Origin: CG2-30-36-16 sp964372115
GTDB lineage: Bacteria > Bacteroidota > Ignavibacteria > Ignavibacteriales > Ignavibacteriaceae
Assembly: GCA_964372115.1 (NCBI GenBank)
Contig: CAYJPN010000005.1
Coordinates: 139,161 to 203,160, forward strand
Reading direction: 5' to 3'
DNA: 64,000 bases
Shown: positions 53,857 to 63,103 of the stretch, piece after piece
How positions within the stretch are numbered: position 1 is the stretch's first letter
How the letters are laid out: every line of letters begins with the position of its first letter
Notes under the pieces: generated by a model
Database searches by the model: none
The model's input: only the letters and a program-made list of their open reading frames with translations
Told to the model about the DNA's origin: nothing
Position numbers and translations under genes: made by a program

Positions 53857-56496
53857 CTAATTACTCCTGAATGATATTCCAAATTCAATTCGTCGCGGCT
53901 CGTAAAATCGAGAGGGATCAGACAAAACCGCGCGGTTTGCATTAGGAGTTAAAGTATAATCGGGGCTGCCGGTTGAATTAAAAACAAATCCATTAACAAA
54001 ATCTGTATTAAGCGCATTGATGACGCGCGCAAATAAACTAAAGTTTAAGAAATTGAGTTGAAAGTTTTTTTCCGCTCTAAGATCGAGTAAAAAATAGCCG
54101 TTTTTTCTTCCGGAATTTGTTTCCAGCGCTGCATTAAAACCGGATCCGATTTCCGGTGTGTAAGGCTGTCCGCTTCCGAATCTGAAAATTGCTCCGAATG
54201 AAAAATTGTCGGGCACGGAATATATCGCACTAAGATTTAGAGTGTGCCGCTGGTCCCAATTAAATGCTATATCTCTTGGTCTGGGGTCTTGCTGTGCTGC
54301 CGCCCGGTTTGCTGTTTCCCTCGGATCGCTCGAATTGCCTTGAGCAAATTGAAAAGTATAATCTAAGCTTGTGTTAAAATTGCCTATGTTTCGTTGAAAA
54401 AGAGACAAAGTAAAACCATAAACACTTCCAAAGTCAACGTTTGTAAATCTTGCATATTCTGCGGCTGCATAGGTACTAACAAACTCAACACCAAGTAAAT
54501 CTCTTATATCTTTATAGAAAAAAGAAAGCTGAACTCCAAGAAAATCGGAAATTGCCTGTTTATAGCCGAACTCATATTGTATAGTTAATTCCGGTTTAAG
54601 ATCGGGATTACCCATTACACCGTAACTTATTCCTCCAGCTTGCAATTGATCCAGCAAACTATAGTCGGAGTTGCTGTAAAGAAGATTTAAACCGGGTAAT
54701 TGGTAAAAATGACCATAAGAAAAATAGACTGAAGCTGAAGCAGTTAAAGGAAAACTGAATCCAAGCCTTGGCGCAACTGCTGTTTTGATTGTTGCATTTA
54801 TAAGCTTTGAGGCAGGTTGACCTACGAGTGTATTTGCGGGATTTTGTAAATTATCAGGAATTTGAGCGGCTGCATCAAAATATTCAAACCTTAACCCGGC
54901 GCGGACAACGAGGTCGCCGAGTTCAATTCTATCCTGAAGATAAGAAGAAAATTGTAGAGGATAATATGTTTTCATTCCGGGAAGACGGGGGAACTGGAAG
55001 TAAGGCTGGAGCACCTGTACTCCGTTTAAACTGGTCGAAACAAAAAATCCGGGAGGTCCAAAAGTAATTTCGGAATACTGCCCTTCAAAGCCGAGTTCAA
55101 TTAAATCGGACTGTGTTGCCTGCCAGGTATAATCACATTTAACTATTCCTGAATTTGTCCGCTGCCTAAATCTGCCAAGGTCAACTCCCTGTACAACAGC
55201 GCCGTCTTCATAGTTTGCATCGCTTTTAGGTTCACCTGCATACACATAATTTGAATCAAGAAGATCTTTGAAAACATAACTTTCATAATTAAAATAATTT
55301 TGCCTGATGTTTAGTTTGTAAAACATCATCGGAGAAATAGTATGAGTAAATGTTAAACCTTGTGAAAAAGAAGTTGTATAGTTTGTAGGAGTTCCATCCG
55401 GCTGAAGCCTAAAGCCATGATTATAATTTTTTCGGTTTGAATTATTGAAAGTTACCTGGTAATTAAATTGAAAATTTTTCAAACTTTGATTAGTTATTTT
55501 TGCCTGTCCGCTCCACTCGTAAGAATAGTTCATCGGAACTAATTTGTTATCGCCGGATGGGTTAAAAACTCTTTTTTCAAAATCATTTTTATCATAAGGA
55601 GTAAATCTTCTCCTACCAAACAACCAGCCTTGGTTAAGATATCTTCTGCCATTAACAAAAAAAGTTGTTTGTGGCAGCCCTGTAGGCCCGCTTAACGATA
55701 ATTGGTAACTTTGAATCCGCGTCGGATTAAATGTATTATTGTTAGGATAATTTTCGGTATCGGTAGTTAAGTGCGCACCCAAATATGCTTCTCCCGAAAT
55801 CTCAATTTTATCACTTCCGGTTTTAAGTACCGCATTAACAACCCCGGACATTGCCTGCCCATATTTAGCATCAAAAGTACCGCTGATAATCTGAACTTCT
55901 TCTATCATCGATTTATCAATCTCAAGAATAGATGAATTATTATAAGGGTTAACCACTGAAACACCATCTACCTGGTACTGAACTTCTCCAATTCTTCCGC
56001 CGCGAAAATGCCCATCAACAACACCGGCTTGCAGGTTTACAATTTCATTCAAAGTCTGCACCGGCAAACCTTTAATATCATCTTTATTAATTGTAGAAAC
56101 CGAGCTGGTTTGGTTGAACTCCACGAGAGGTTTTTTATCGATTACTACTACTTCTTCTCCCTGTATCACTTCCGGTACCAAAACTGCATCGAGAGTTTTA
56201 GTCTGATCGGCAGATATGCGAACATTTTCTACTTTTTGAGTTTTATAGCCAACATAACCAAACCGCACATTATAAGTGCCCGATCTAACATTAAGAATTG
56301 TATATTTTCCTTCAATGTTGGTTGCGGCACCAAGATTAGTGCCTTCTACCAATACGTTTGCACCTATTAGTACTTCGCCTGAATTATCTTTTACGGTTCC
56401 AGTAAGTTTACCGGAAACCTGAGCGATTATACTGCCGGTACTAAAAAGCTGAAGAATTAAAAATAAAATTATTTCAATAGTAATTTTTTGTTTCAT
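53857..56496 (-). CDS. TonB-dependent outer-membrane receptor with carboxypeptidase-like N-domain
   Basis: An 879-residue transporter. After the signal peptide comes a CarboxypepD_reg-like domain (about 28-110, GTVKDNSGEVLIGANVLVEG). The plug follows (about 120-235, DDIKGLPVQTLNEIVNLQAG, VQYQVDGVSVVNPYNN, AKYGQAMSGVVNAVLKTG), then a 22-strand-type barrel ending RRIEFGISFRSN. It imports large ligands through the outer membrane using ExbBD-TonB energy, none of which is encoded here. SusC-like N-domain architecture and its place among glycosidases suggest a glucan oligosaccharide ligand. Confidence 0.92.
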   Translation of the reverse strand: MKQKITIEIILFLILQLFSTGSIIAQVSGKLTGTVKDNSGEVLIGANVLVEGTNLGAATNIEGKYTILNVRSGTYNVRFGYVGYKTQKVENVRISADQTKTLDAVLVPEVIQGEEVVVIDKKPLVEFNQTSSVSTINKDDIKGLPVQTLNEIVNLQAGVVDGHFRGGRIGEVQYQVDGVSVVNPYNNSSILEIDKSMIEEVQIISGTFDAKYGQAMSGVVNAVLKTGSDKIEISGEAYLGAHLTTDTENYPNNNTFNPTRIQSYQLSLSGPTGLPQTTFFVNGRRYLNQGWLFGRRRFTPYDKNDFEKRVFNPSGDNKLVPMNYSYEWSGQAKITNQSLKNFQFNYQVTFNNSNRKNYNHGFRLQPDGTPTNYTTSFSQGLTFTHTISPMMFYKLNIRQNYFNYESYVFKDLLDSNYVYAGEPKSDANYEDGAVVQGVDLGRFRQRTNSGIVKCDYTWQATQSDLIELGFEGQYSEITFGPPGFFVSTSLNGVQVLQPYFQFPRLPGMKTYYPLQFSSYLQDRIELGDLVVRAGLRFEYFDAAAQIPDNLQNPANTLVGQPASKLINATIKTAVAPRLGFSFPLTASASVYFSYGHFYQLPGLNLLYSNSDYSLLDQLQAGGISYGVMGNPDLKPELTIQYEFGYKQAISDFLGVQLSFFYKDIRDLLGVEFVSTYAAAEYARFTNVDFGSVYGFTLSLFQRNIGNFNTSLDYTFQFAQGNSSDPRETANRAAAQQDPRPRDIAFNWDQRHTLNLSAIYSVPDNFSFGAIFRFGSGQPYTPEIGSGFNAALETNSGRKNGYFLLDLRAEKNFQLNFLNFSLFARVINALNTDFVNGFVFNSTGSPDYTLTPNANRAVLSDPSRFYEPRRIEFGISFRSN

Positions 56497-56510
56497 ATAG
56501 TCTCCCGACC

Positions 56511-56546
56511 AATTAAAAAGAAGCGGAGAGTTACAATACTCTCCGC
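56511..56546 (-). terminator. Intrinsic terminator between CBM9-like gene and TonB receptor gene
   Basis: GCGGAGAGT (56523-56531) pairs with ACTCTCCGC (56538-56546) around a 6-base loop. On the minus strand it is followed by TTCTTTTTAATT. It lies 11 bases after the stop of the CBM9-like gene and 15-50 bases before the receptor ATG, so it can limit transcription into the receptor operon. Confidence 0.82.
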
Positions 56547-56556
56547 CTCACTTTTT

Positions 56557-58461
56557 TTACTTCATCAATATCATTTTTCCAACATCACTCCTTTGAGCAA
56601 TATTTGACGATAAACTTTTGAACATTACTTTGTAGAAATAAACACCGCTTGCTAAATTTTCGGCGTTAAACCGGTAATCGTAAACTCCAGCACCGATAGC
56701 GCTGAAATTTGTAGAATAAATTTCTTGACCTATTGAATTGAAGAAATTTATAGTTACATTTCCTGCTTCGGGGATAGAATAACGAATATTTGTAGACGGA
56801 TTAAATGGATTAGGATAATTTCCGATGAGATGAAATGTAGAAGGAATAGAATTGCTGCCAACTTCTTTTACATTTATCACAGTATTTTCGTCTAATACCA
56901 TCCATGCGCAAGAAGGTCCTGCGTTATGTTCTCTGAACCACCATATTCTAGTTCCATAGTTAGCGAGCGAATCGTCGAAGGAATCTCCATCTGCAAGCAT
57001 AACTCCCATAAATAAAAGTTTATCACCAAGATCAGCGGGGTATCCAATTTTAGTGAGATCAACTTTCATTTCAATCTTATAACCTTCATCAATATCGCTG
57101 TTATTATTTACAGTTGAAGCTCCTTTTAATGAGACAGCCCATTGTGCGTTGCCACTGTCTGCAAGTGTTGGTAAAAATTCTTGGGCTTCCGGCTGACCAT
57201 TTAAATCAAAATCAACTCTAAGCTGCCTGAAGACCATCACATTGTCACCATCGACAGCCGATCTGTCGCCGATAAGAAACCGCACACCGTCCAGCCTATC
57301 GTATACGGAGCTACCCTGAATTAATTGATCATTTAAGTCCGCAGCCAGATACAAATAGTTATCTTTAAAAAACATTTTAATATTTGCAAAAGAAGGATCG
57401 AGTACCGGAGGAGCAGGGTTACCACTTAACTCTGGTTGAAACTGACCACTTGAAAGCGGACCGGTAGTAGGATAACTTTGACGAAGCAGTGTGTCGTCCC
57501 AGGCAATATTAAAACTATATGCGCCTTCCCATACAACTTCGTCAAGTTGCCCGTCTATAACCGGATCAGAAAAATTGTTACCATTCGGCACAACCACATC
57601 CGGCGCAATTACAGGCAGCGCGGTCGTTGCTGTAGTGATATCCGGTCTACCGAAAATTCTTGCAACGTTCATTCCGTTACTATTACCCCAGGGTCCCTGG
57701 AACCAAGTCCTAGTTTCGGAAAGACGGAACGGATCTCCGGAGAAAATCCAATCACCATCCCAAATGCTAAAGTTCAATGCAATAACATCGCCTTCAGATT
57801 TTGTTATGTCGTAGCCCTGGTTGTTTAAATTAACTCTCATCTCAACTACCCATGCAGTATCGGGAGTTGAGTCGTCGTTAGAAGTTCCGATAATTTTTGA
57901 AACAGCATCCCACGCAAGATGTTGTTCGGGTGTTCTGGTTGTATCGTCAAAATTGCCGTAGGTTCCTACAAATCTCGGCGGTACGCCGGGCTGCAGATAC
58001 TGTGCAGCATTGACATACCACCATGTATAGAAATATTCTGTTGCCAGTGCAGGACGAGTCGGATCTAATTTGTTTTTAACCGACATCAATATGCCATCCC
58101 ACCTTGCCCAATCAGCATTACCACCAATTGAAGAATCGGGTATATAAAAACTAAGGTATAACTGGTTATCATCGCTAACCAAGAATTTCACTTTAGCATT
58201 TGTTTGATCGTAGTAAACATCGGGTTGCGCTTCCGGCCGGTATGCGCTGGTTGGCAGCTGACCCGGCACACCGTAAATAACATCAATTTCTTCAGCACTT
58301 GCCCATGCTGCTTCATCAAGTACACCATCCATGTGAATAGTTCCAGCAGGAACCATTTTTGCCCAAACAACATCCTGCCTATCGGGATATTGAGCATAAT
58401 TATTCTGCACCATTGCTGTTAGTATAAATACTAACAACACATTAAGCGACAATTTTTTCAT
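56557..58461 (-). CDS. Exported double CBM9-like protein with T9SS tail
   Basis: A 634-residue secreted protein. The signal peptide ends near residue 23 (YAQ). Two carbohydrate-binding CBM9-like beta-sandwiches are marked by MDGVLDEAAWASAEEI (about 43-58) and VIDGQLDEVVWEGAY (about 303-317). The T9SS sorting domain contains NYPNPFNPSTNIRYSIP and ends GKMILMK. No catalytic motif is seen. It should bind polysaccharide at the surface and keep substrate near the secreted enzymes. It follows the GH94 gene by 36 bases and ends in a strong terminator. Confidence 0.83.
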   Translation of the reverse strand: MKKLSLNVLLVFILTAMVQNNYAQYPDRQDVVWAKMVPAGTIHMDGVLDEAAWASAEEIDVIYGVPGQLPTSAYRPEAQPDVYYDQTNAKVKFLVSDDNQLYLSFYIPDSSIGGNADWARWDGILMSVKNKLDPTRPALATEYFYTWWYVNAAQYLQPGVPPRFVGTYGNFDDTTRTPEQHLAWDAVSKIIGTSNDDSTPDTAWVVEMRVNLNNQGYDITKSEGDVIALNFSIWDGDWIFSGDPFRLSETRTWFQGPWGNSNGMNVARIFGRPDITTATTALPVIAPDVVVPNGNNFSDPVIDGQLDEVVWEGAYSFNIAWDDTLLRQSYPTTGPLSSGQFQPELSGNPAPPVLDPSFANIKMFFKDNYLYLAADLNDQLIQGSSVYDRLDGVRFLIGDRSAVDGDNVMVFRQLRVDFDLNGQPEAQEFLPTLADSGNAQWAVSLKGASTVNNNSDIDEGYKIEMKVDLTKIGYPADLGDKLLFMGVMLADGDSFDDSLANYGTRIWWFREHNAGPSCAWMVLDENTVINVKEVGSNSIPSTFHLIGNYPNPFNPSTNIRYSIPEAGNVTINFFNSIGQEIYSTNFSAIGAGVYDYRFNAENLASGVYFYKVMFKSLSSNIAQRSDVGKMILMK

Positions 58462-58497
58462 ATTACTTCTCCTAAATATGTTTAATAAAAAAATAGA

Positions 58498-60876
58498 TTA
58501 TGATAAATAAACTTCAACATCAACGCTAACTGATTTTACCGGTTTTATTAAATTGCAATTGCTCCTCTTTCCGTTAATTAATAAGTAATTGAACTTTGGA
58601 TTTTTACTACCGCTGTTAATTACTTTTATATTATAAACGGTTCCTCTAAAAGTTCGTTTCACACTAAAGCCGCTCCACTCTCCCGGTATGCATGGGTCTA
58701 TTATCAATCCTTTTACAGAAGCGCGCACACCAAGTAGCCAGTCAACAATAACTTTTTGATACCAATTTGCAGAACCTGTGTACCATGTCCATCCACCCAT
58801 TCCATAATTAGGCGAGATTGGTCCATCGATATTACCTGCAGTAACATAGGGCTCGGCTTGATATTCATCGGGGTTCATGCCGTTATAAACCGGGCACAAA
58901 TTTTTGTACGCAGCAAAAGTCTCGGTGTTTTGGTTTAATGACGCATACGCCCAAACAGCCCATGCCGCCGCGTGCGAATAAACCCCTCCGTTTTCTCTTC
59001 TTCCGGCTGCATAACGCGATAAATATCCTATCATTTTATCGGGTTTTGTATACGCCGGAGCTAAAAGCAAGCAGCCGTTTTTCTTTAGAAGATGTTTGGT
59101 GACCGAGTCCATCGCTTTCACTTGTTTAGCTTTATCTGTAATTCCGCTGATAACAGACCATGTCTGCGCATTCAAATAAATTTTCCCTTCATCATTTGAA
59201 GCGCTGCCTATTTTTTGTCCGTTGTCTTTTGTCGCTCTAAAAAACCATTTGCCATCCCATGCATAAGTATCAAAAGATTTTTTTAGTTTCTCTGCTTTGT
59301 TTGCATAACGTTTTGCAAGCTTACTATTATTTGTTTTATCGCTGATTTCAGCAAACCGATTTAAGATTAGGTAAAAAAACTCTGCAAGCCAGATTGACTC
59401 CCCTTTCATCTCAAGTCCTACAGCGCTCAATCCGTCATTCCAGTCACCTGCACCAATTAGCGGCAGACCTCTTTTACTAAATCGCTTCAATACTTTTTCT
59501 ATTGCCGCAGTACAATGTTCAAAAAGTGAATCTTTCTTTTTAGGATCGTCGAAGTAAAATTCTTTAATATCTAAAATTTTATAATCACCCGTTTCATCAA
59601 TATAGTTGATGATAAGAAACGGCAGCCACAATAAATCATCCGTCATATTTGTCTGTAATCCCGTTTCAGAAATTGGGTGCCACCAATGCAGTACGGTACC
59701 GTCTCTAAACTGATGGCGCGCATGAAGTCTAATTTGTTTTTCGGTTAGTTTCGGATCGATAGGAAGATACACCAGGCTATCCTGCAGTTGATCTCTAAAT
59801 CCAAAAGCACCGCTTTGCTGGTAGTAAGCAGTGCGCGCCCACAACCGTCCCACAATTGCCTGGTAACGGAGCCATTTGTTCACCATTAGATTCATTGCTT
59901 CGTCGGGTGTATCAATCGTTAATGAGGAAAATAAACTCTGCCAATATTGTTTTATTGCTGACAATGCAGCATTAGTATTTTCTAAAGAACTGAAGTTCTT
60001 AATCGATTTTTTGATCGATTTTTTATCTGGTTTAATACCGAGAAAGAAGGACAAGTTTTCTTTTTTATGCGGCTCTAATTGAACGTTAACTTTTACTGCT
60101 GCGATTGAATCATTCCACTTGCCAATCTTTCTTTCCAACTTGGCGGCTGACAAACCTGCGGGAGCGGTGAGAGAGCCGTACATACCGATAAAAGATTCTT
60201 TATCGGCGTCATAATCATCAATTTTTTTATTTGAACTTATAAAGCCAAGGTAGGGATATTCGATATTCCAGTGCCCTCTATCGCCGAGCGGAATTTCCCA
60301 CAATCTTTTTGCAGCCGTAATAGTATTAAGCTTTTTGTCAAACTCTGTTTCAATAAAAGTTTTATGAAACTCGCGATGATGATCGGCTGAAGAACCGAGG
60401 CACCATTCGAAGTAAGAATAAATAGATAAATCGGCATCCCCATCAGAATTATTTTCGATATCAAAATTCCAGATCTCAATTTCGTCATCAAGCGGAACAA
60501 ATATAGTAAGTTCAACTTTTATTTGTTTATACTCGGAAATAAATTTAGTATAACCGAAGCCATAACGGCATTCGAAAAAATCAAGCTCAGTTTTTGCCGG
60601 CATCCAAGTCGGACACCAGATCTCACCGCTTTTATTATTTTTTATATAAAAATATTTTCCCCAGTCGTCTTTAACCATATCCTGGTGCCATCTGTTGAGT
60701 CTGTTAAACTCGGAATGTTCAAGCCAGCTAAAACCGCCGCCGGTTTGAGAAATAATAGTTCCGTATTTTCCGTTTGAGATGACATTAACCCATGGCTTCG
60801 GTGTTTTGTAAGTCTTAATGACGTACTCATTTCCATCGCTAGTAAAATACCCATATTTAGTTTCAAACTTTTTCAT
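58498..60876 (-). CDS. GH94 glycoside phosphorylase (cellobiose/cellobionic-acid phosphorylase type)
   Basis: A 792-residue cytoplasmic phosphorylase that splits beta-glucosidic disaccharides with phosphate to give glucose-1-phosphate. The N-terminal beta-sandwich (YGYFTSDGNEYVIKTYKTP; TPKPWVN) is typical. The (alpha/alpha)6 domain has GFRDQLQDSLVYLPI, HWWHPISETGLQTNMTDDLL and the catalytic-acid motif G-D478-W-N-D481. Length fits cellobiose, chitobiose or cellobionic-acid phosphorylases. The FRDQLQD motif recalls the last and the NdvB GH94 domain, but the membrane and GT84 parts of cyclic beta-1,2-glucan synthase are absent. Expression is probably under the LacI gene 10 bases upstream. Substrate linkage (1,4 or 1,2) is open. 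Confidence 0.88.
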   Translation of the reverse strand: MKKFETKYGYFTSDGNEYVIKTYKTPKPWVNVISNGKYGTIISQTGGGFSWLEHSEFNRLNRWHQDMVKDDWGKYFYIKNNKSGEIWCPTWMPAKTELDFFECRYGFGYTKFISEYKQIKVELTIFVPLDDEIEIWNFDIENNSDGDADLSIYSYFEWCLGSSADHHREFHKTFIETEFDKKLNTITAAKRLWEIPLGDRGHWNIEYPYLGFISSNKKIDDYDADKESFIGMYGSLTAPAGLSAAKLERKIGKWNDSIAAVKVNVQLEPHKKENLSFFLGIKPDKKSIKKSIKNFSSLENTNAALSAIKQYWQSLFSSLTIDTPDEAMNLMVNKWLRYQAIVGRLWARTAYYQQSGAFGFRDQLQDSLVYLPIDPKLTEKQIRLHARHQFRDGTVLHWWHPISETGLQTNMTDDLLWLPFLIINYIDETGDYKILDIKEFYFDDPKKKDSLFEHCTAAIEKVLKRFSKRGLPLIGAGDWNDGLSAVGLEMKGESIWLAEFFYLILNRFAEISDKTNNSKLAKRYANKAEKLKKSFDTYAWDGKWFFRATKDNGQKIGSASNDEGKIYLNAQTWSVISGITDKAKQVKAMDSVTKHLLKKNGCLLLAPAYTKPDKMIGYLSRYAAGRRENGGVYSHAAAWAVWAYASLNQNTETFAAYKNLCPVYNGMNPDEYQAEPYVTAGNIDGPISPNYGMGGWTWYTGSANWYQKVIVDWLLGVRASVKGLIIDPCIPGEWSGFSVKRTFRGTVYNIKVINSGSKNPKFNYLLINGKRSNCNLIKPVKSVSVDVEVYLS

Positions 60877-60886
60877 GTGTTAAAAA

Positions 60887-61900
60887 TTAATTAATAAGTT
60901 TTGTTGAATTACGAACTACTAATTCTGTTGTAATTCGTATCTTTTTTGTTGGAGTATTATTTCCCGGACAATTTTTAATTTTGTTTAAAAGAAGTTCGGC
61001 GGCATGTTTTCCTTCATCTTCAATTTGTGCTCTTACTGTTGTTAGTGGAGGATTAAGATACTGGGAAACGAAAATATCGTCGAATCCTGCAATGGCAATA
61101 TCATCGGGGATAGAAAAACCTTTTTTTGAAGCCGCGTCGTAGCAGCCGAGCGCCATCATATCATTAGCTGCAAAAATTACTTCCGGCTTATTTTTAAAAC
61201 TCATCAACTTCATTGCTGCCTGCACGCCGCTTTCGCGGGTAAAGTTTCCTTCAACAAGAAAACTTCGGTTAACCGAAATTCCATTATCCTTAAGTGCATT
61301 TTGGAAAGCTTTGATACGTATGATGGCATCTTCATTATCTTTTGGCCCGCTTATATGTGCAATATTTTTATACCCGCATTTACGAATCAAATAATTAGTC
61401 ATATCGTATGCGCCCTGGTAATTGTCAACCGAAACCACATCGTAATCGGATGAATGCGCTCCGCCGCTTACGAGTACAAAGGGAATTTTAGTTTGTGAAA
61501 GTATAGCTTTTAACTCTTTTGAAATATTTGCAACTAAGAGAATCATCCCACCAAGAAGTCCGTTTCTTAAAATAGAACTTAATGTTTCTTCAAGCTTTTG
61601 ATATCGATGAGAACTTATTACCATTGTATAAAAGTTATGCTGAAATGATACTTTGTCTACTCCTTTTATCAATTCCGAAAAAAATTCATCGGCAATATCG
61701 GGAAGGATTAATCCGATTATGTTCGATGTTTTTTTTGCAAAGTTACGCGCAACTAAATTCGGTTTGTAGTTTAGCTCTGTTGCTATCTTTACGACAAGAT
61801 TTTTTGTCTCTTCTTTTACTTTGGGATCGTTATTAAGCGCCCTCGAAACGGTTGCAATAGATACTTTAGCTTTTTTTGCTATCTCAATTATATTTGGCAT
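60887..61900 (-). CDS. LacI-family transcriptional regulator
   Basis: A 337-residue repressor. The N-terminal helix-turn-helix (IEIAKKAKVSIATVSRALNN) and hinge (YKPNLVARNFAKKTSNIIGL) are classical, followed by a periplasmic-binding-protein-like sugar-sensing domain. A perfect 18-bp palindrome of LacI/GalR type lies upstream of the first gene of the locus (63079-63096) and is its likely operator. The ATG comes directly after the T-tract of a terminator with no ribosome binding sequence, so its expression is probably low and depends on read-through. The inducer is expected to be a sugar derived from the locus substrate. Confidence 0.95.
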   Translation of the reverse strand: MPNIIEIAKKAKVSIATVSRALNNDPKVKEETKNLVVKIATELNYKPNLVARNFAKKTSNIIGLILPDIADEFFSELIKGVDKVSFQHNFYTMVISSHRYQKLEETLSSILRNGLLGGMILLVANISKELKAILSQTKIPFVLVSGGAHSSDYDVVSVDNYQGAYDMTNYLIRKCGYKNIAHISGPKDNEDAIIRIKAFQNALKDNGISVNRSFLVEGNFTRESGVQAAMKLMSFKNKPEVIFAANDMMALGCYDAASKKGFSIPDDIAIAGFDDIFVSQYLNPPLTTVRAQIEDEGKHAAELLLNKIKNCPGNNTPTKKIRITTELVVRNSTKLIN

Positions 61901-61902
61901 AA

Positions 61903-61935
61903 TAAAAAAAATGGGCAGGGATAAACTCCCTGCCC
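61903..61935 (-). terminator. Intrinsic terminator between T9SS protein gene and lacI-type gene
   Basis: On the minus strand the stem GGGCAGGGA (61927-61935) and TCCCTGCCC (61913-61921) with loop GTTTA is followed by AT and eight T. It starts 8 bases after the stop of the upstream gene and its T-tract ends a few bases before the regulator ATG at 61900. Confidence 0.92.
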
Positions 61936-61943
61936 GAAAGAAA

Positions 61944-63035
61944 TTATTTGAGTAATGTCATTTTTTTGCTTGATGTAAAGCGGGAACCGTTTTGTCCTAC
62001 TGCTATAAAATTAGCTAAGTAAATACCTGACGGCAGAGAACTAGCATTAAATTGTACAGTGTGTTCGCCGGCTTCAACTTCAGATTGAACTAAAGTTGCA
62101 ACTTTTTGTCCGATCAAATTGAAAACCTGAAGAGTAACATCAGATTTAACGGGAACTGCATAACCAATGCTTGTTGTTGGGTTGAAAGGATTTGGATAAT
62201 TCTGCTCAATAGAAAATTCTACAGGTACAAGCTGACCAAGATTGACTGGAGCTGAATAGTCTGTAGTTCCGTCAAAATCAACTTGTTTAAGTCTGTATGC
62301 ATAGTTTACGCGTCTTTCAAGATTTTTATCAGTATACGAGTACTGATGTTTTTCAGTTGAAGTTCCGTTTCCGTTAACAAATGCAATACTAGTAAATTTC
62401 GAACCATCTCCGCTTCTCTGAATTTCGAAACCTCTATTGTTCAATTCAGTAGCGGTTGACCATTTCAACTGAACAGTACCACCTACAAAGCTGCCTGTAA
62501 ATGATGTTAATTCAACAGGAACGTTCAACGGAGTAAACCTGATTTCATCGAAATAGTTTGTGCTGCTGTAGGTTCTGGAATCCGGAAAATCAGGAATGAT
62601 TGTTAAAGTTGCGGAGGTAACACCAATATCGGAAGAGTAATCAAATGTTAATTCTTCCCACTGGTTAATCACCGTGTTAGAAACTTTATGATCAACGTTT
62701 GGGGGCTCAAGTTTTAAGTTAAAGGGTGAAATTACATCTTTGTAAACTAAGACTTTTACCATACAGTTTTGATCGCTGAGAGTAAGATCAGGAAAATCTG
62801 AACACCAAACACCTGCCCATGGATCACCGTTAGCATCAACAAACAGCTTAGCGGTGCTATCAGTTGTGTTTAATCCGCCAGAACTCGGGTTTGCAACTAT
62901 ATCAAAAGAACCGTTTGTTCCCTGAGAGAAAATATTCCATGCCCAGCCATTACCAACTGTTTCAAAGTTGATTGTGGATTGCGCAAAAAGGGAGGAAGAG
63001 AGAAGGAAAATTGAAACTAATAAAAATCGTTTCAT
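61944..63035 (-). CDS. Exported carbohydrate-binding-like protein with FN3-like domain and T9SS tail
   Basis: A 363-residue secreted protein. Signal peptide MKRFLLVSIFLLSSSLFAQ; a beta-sandwich of about 150 residues (INFETVGNGWAWNIFSQGTN, NVDHKVSNTVINQWEELTFD) resembling family CBM/CIA30-like glycan-binding modules. Next is the segment PVELTSFTGSFVGGTVQLKW, the usual pre-sorting FN3-like domain. Last is a T9SS tail (NYPNPFNPTTSIGYAVP, ending SKKMTLLK). It is the first gene of the glucan locus, directly under the operator-promoter and closed by its own strong terminator, so it should be the most abundantly made product. A surface binding role is inferred. Confidence 0.8.
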   Translation of the reverse strand: MKRFLLVSIFLLSSSLFAQSTINFETVGNGWAWNIFSQGTNGSFDIVANPSSGGLNTTDSTAKLFVDANGDPWAGVWCSDFPDLTLSDQNCMVKVLVYKDVISPFNLKLEPPNVDHKVSNTVINQWEELTFDYSSDIGVTSATLTIIPDFPDSRTYSSTNYFDEIRFTPLNVPVELTSFTGSFVGGTVQLKWSTATELNNRGFEIQRSGDGSKFTSIAFVNGNGTSTEKHQYSYTDKNLERRVNYAYRLKQVDFDGTTDYSAPVNLGQLVPVEFSIEQNYPNPFNPTTSIGYAVPVKSDVTLQVFNLIGQKVATLVQSEVEAGEHTVQFNASSLPSGIYLANFIAVGQNGSRFTSSKKMTLLK

Positions 63036-63078
63036 GGCACACTCCTTTATGAGGTTGAAAAAAGTTAATTAAAATTCA

Positions 63079-63096
63079 AATGTAAACGTTTACATT
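63079..63096. promoter_or_regulatory. LacI-type operator, 18-bp perfect palindrome
   Basis: AATGTAAACGTTTACATT is perfectly self-complementary with the central CG found in LacI/GalR/CcpA operators. It lies 43 bases before the ATG of the first gene and just downstream of a -10 element, the position expected for a repressor blocking transcription start. I found no second copy upstream of the other genes of the locus. Confidence 0.88.
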
Positions 63097-63103
63097 CCGG
63101 CTT

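Noticed and set aside
58498..60876. Cyclic beta-1,2-glucan synthase (NdvB)
   Set aside because: FRDQLQD and HWWHP motifs recall the GH94 part of NdvB, but the protein is only 792 residues and lacks the membrane and glycosyltransferase domains.
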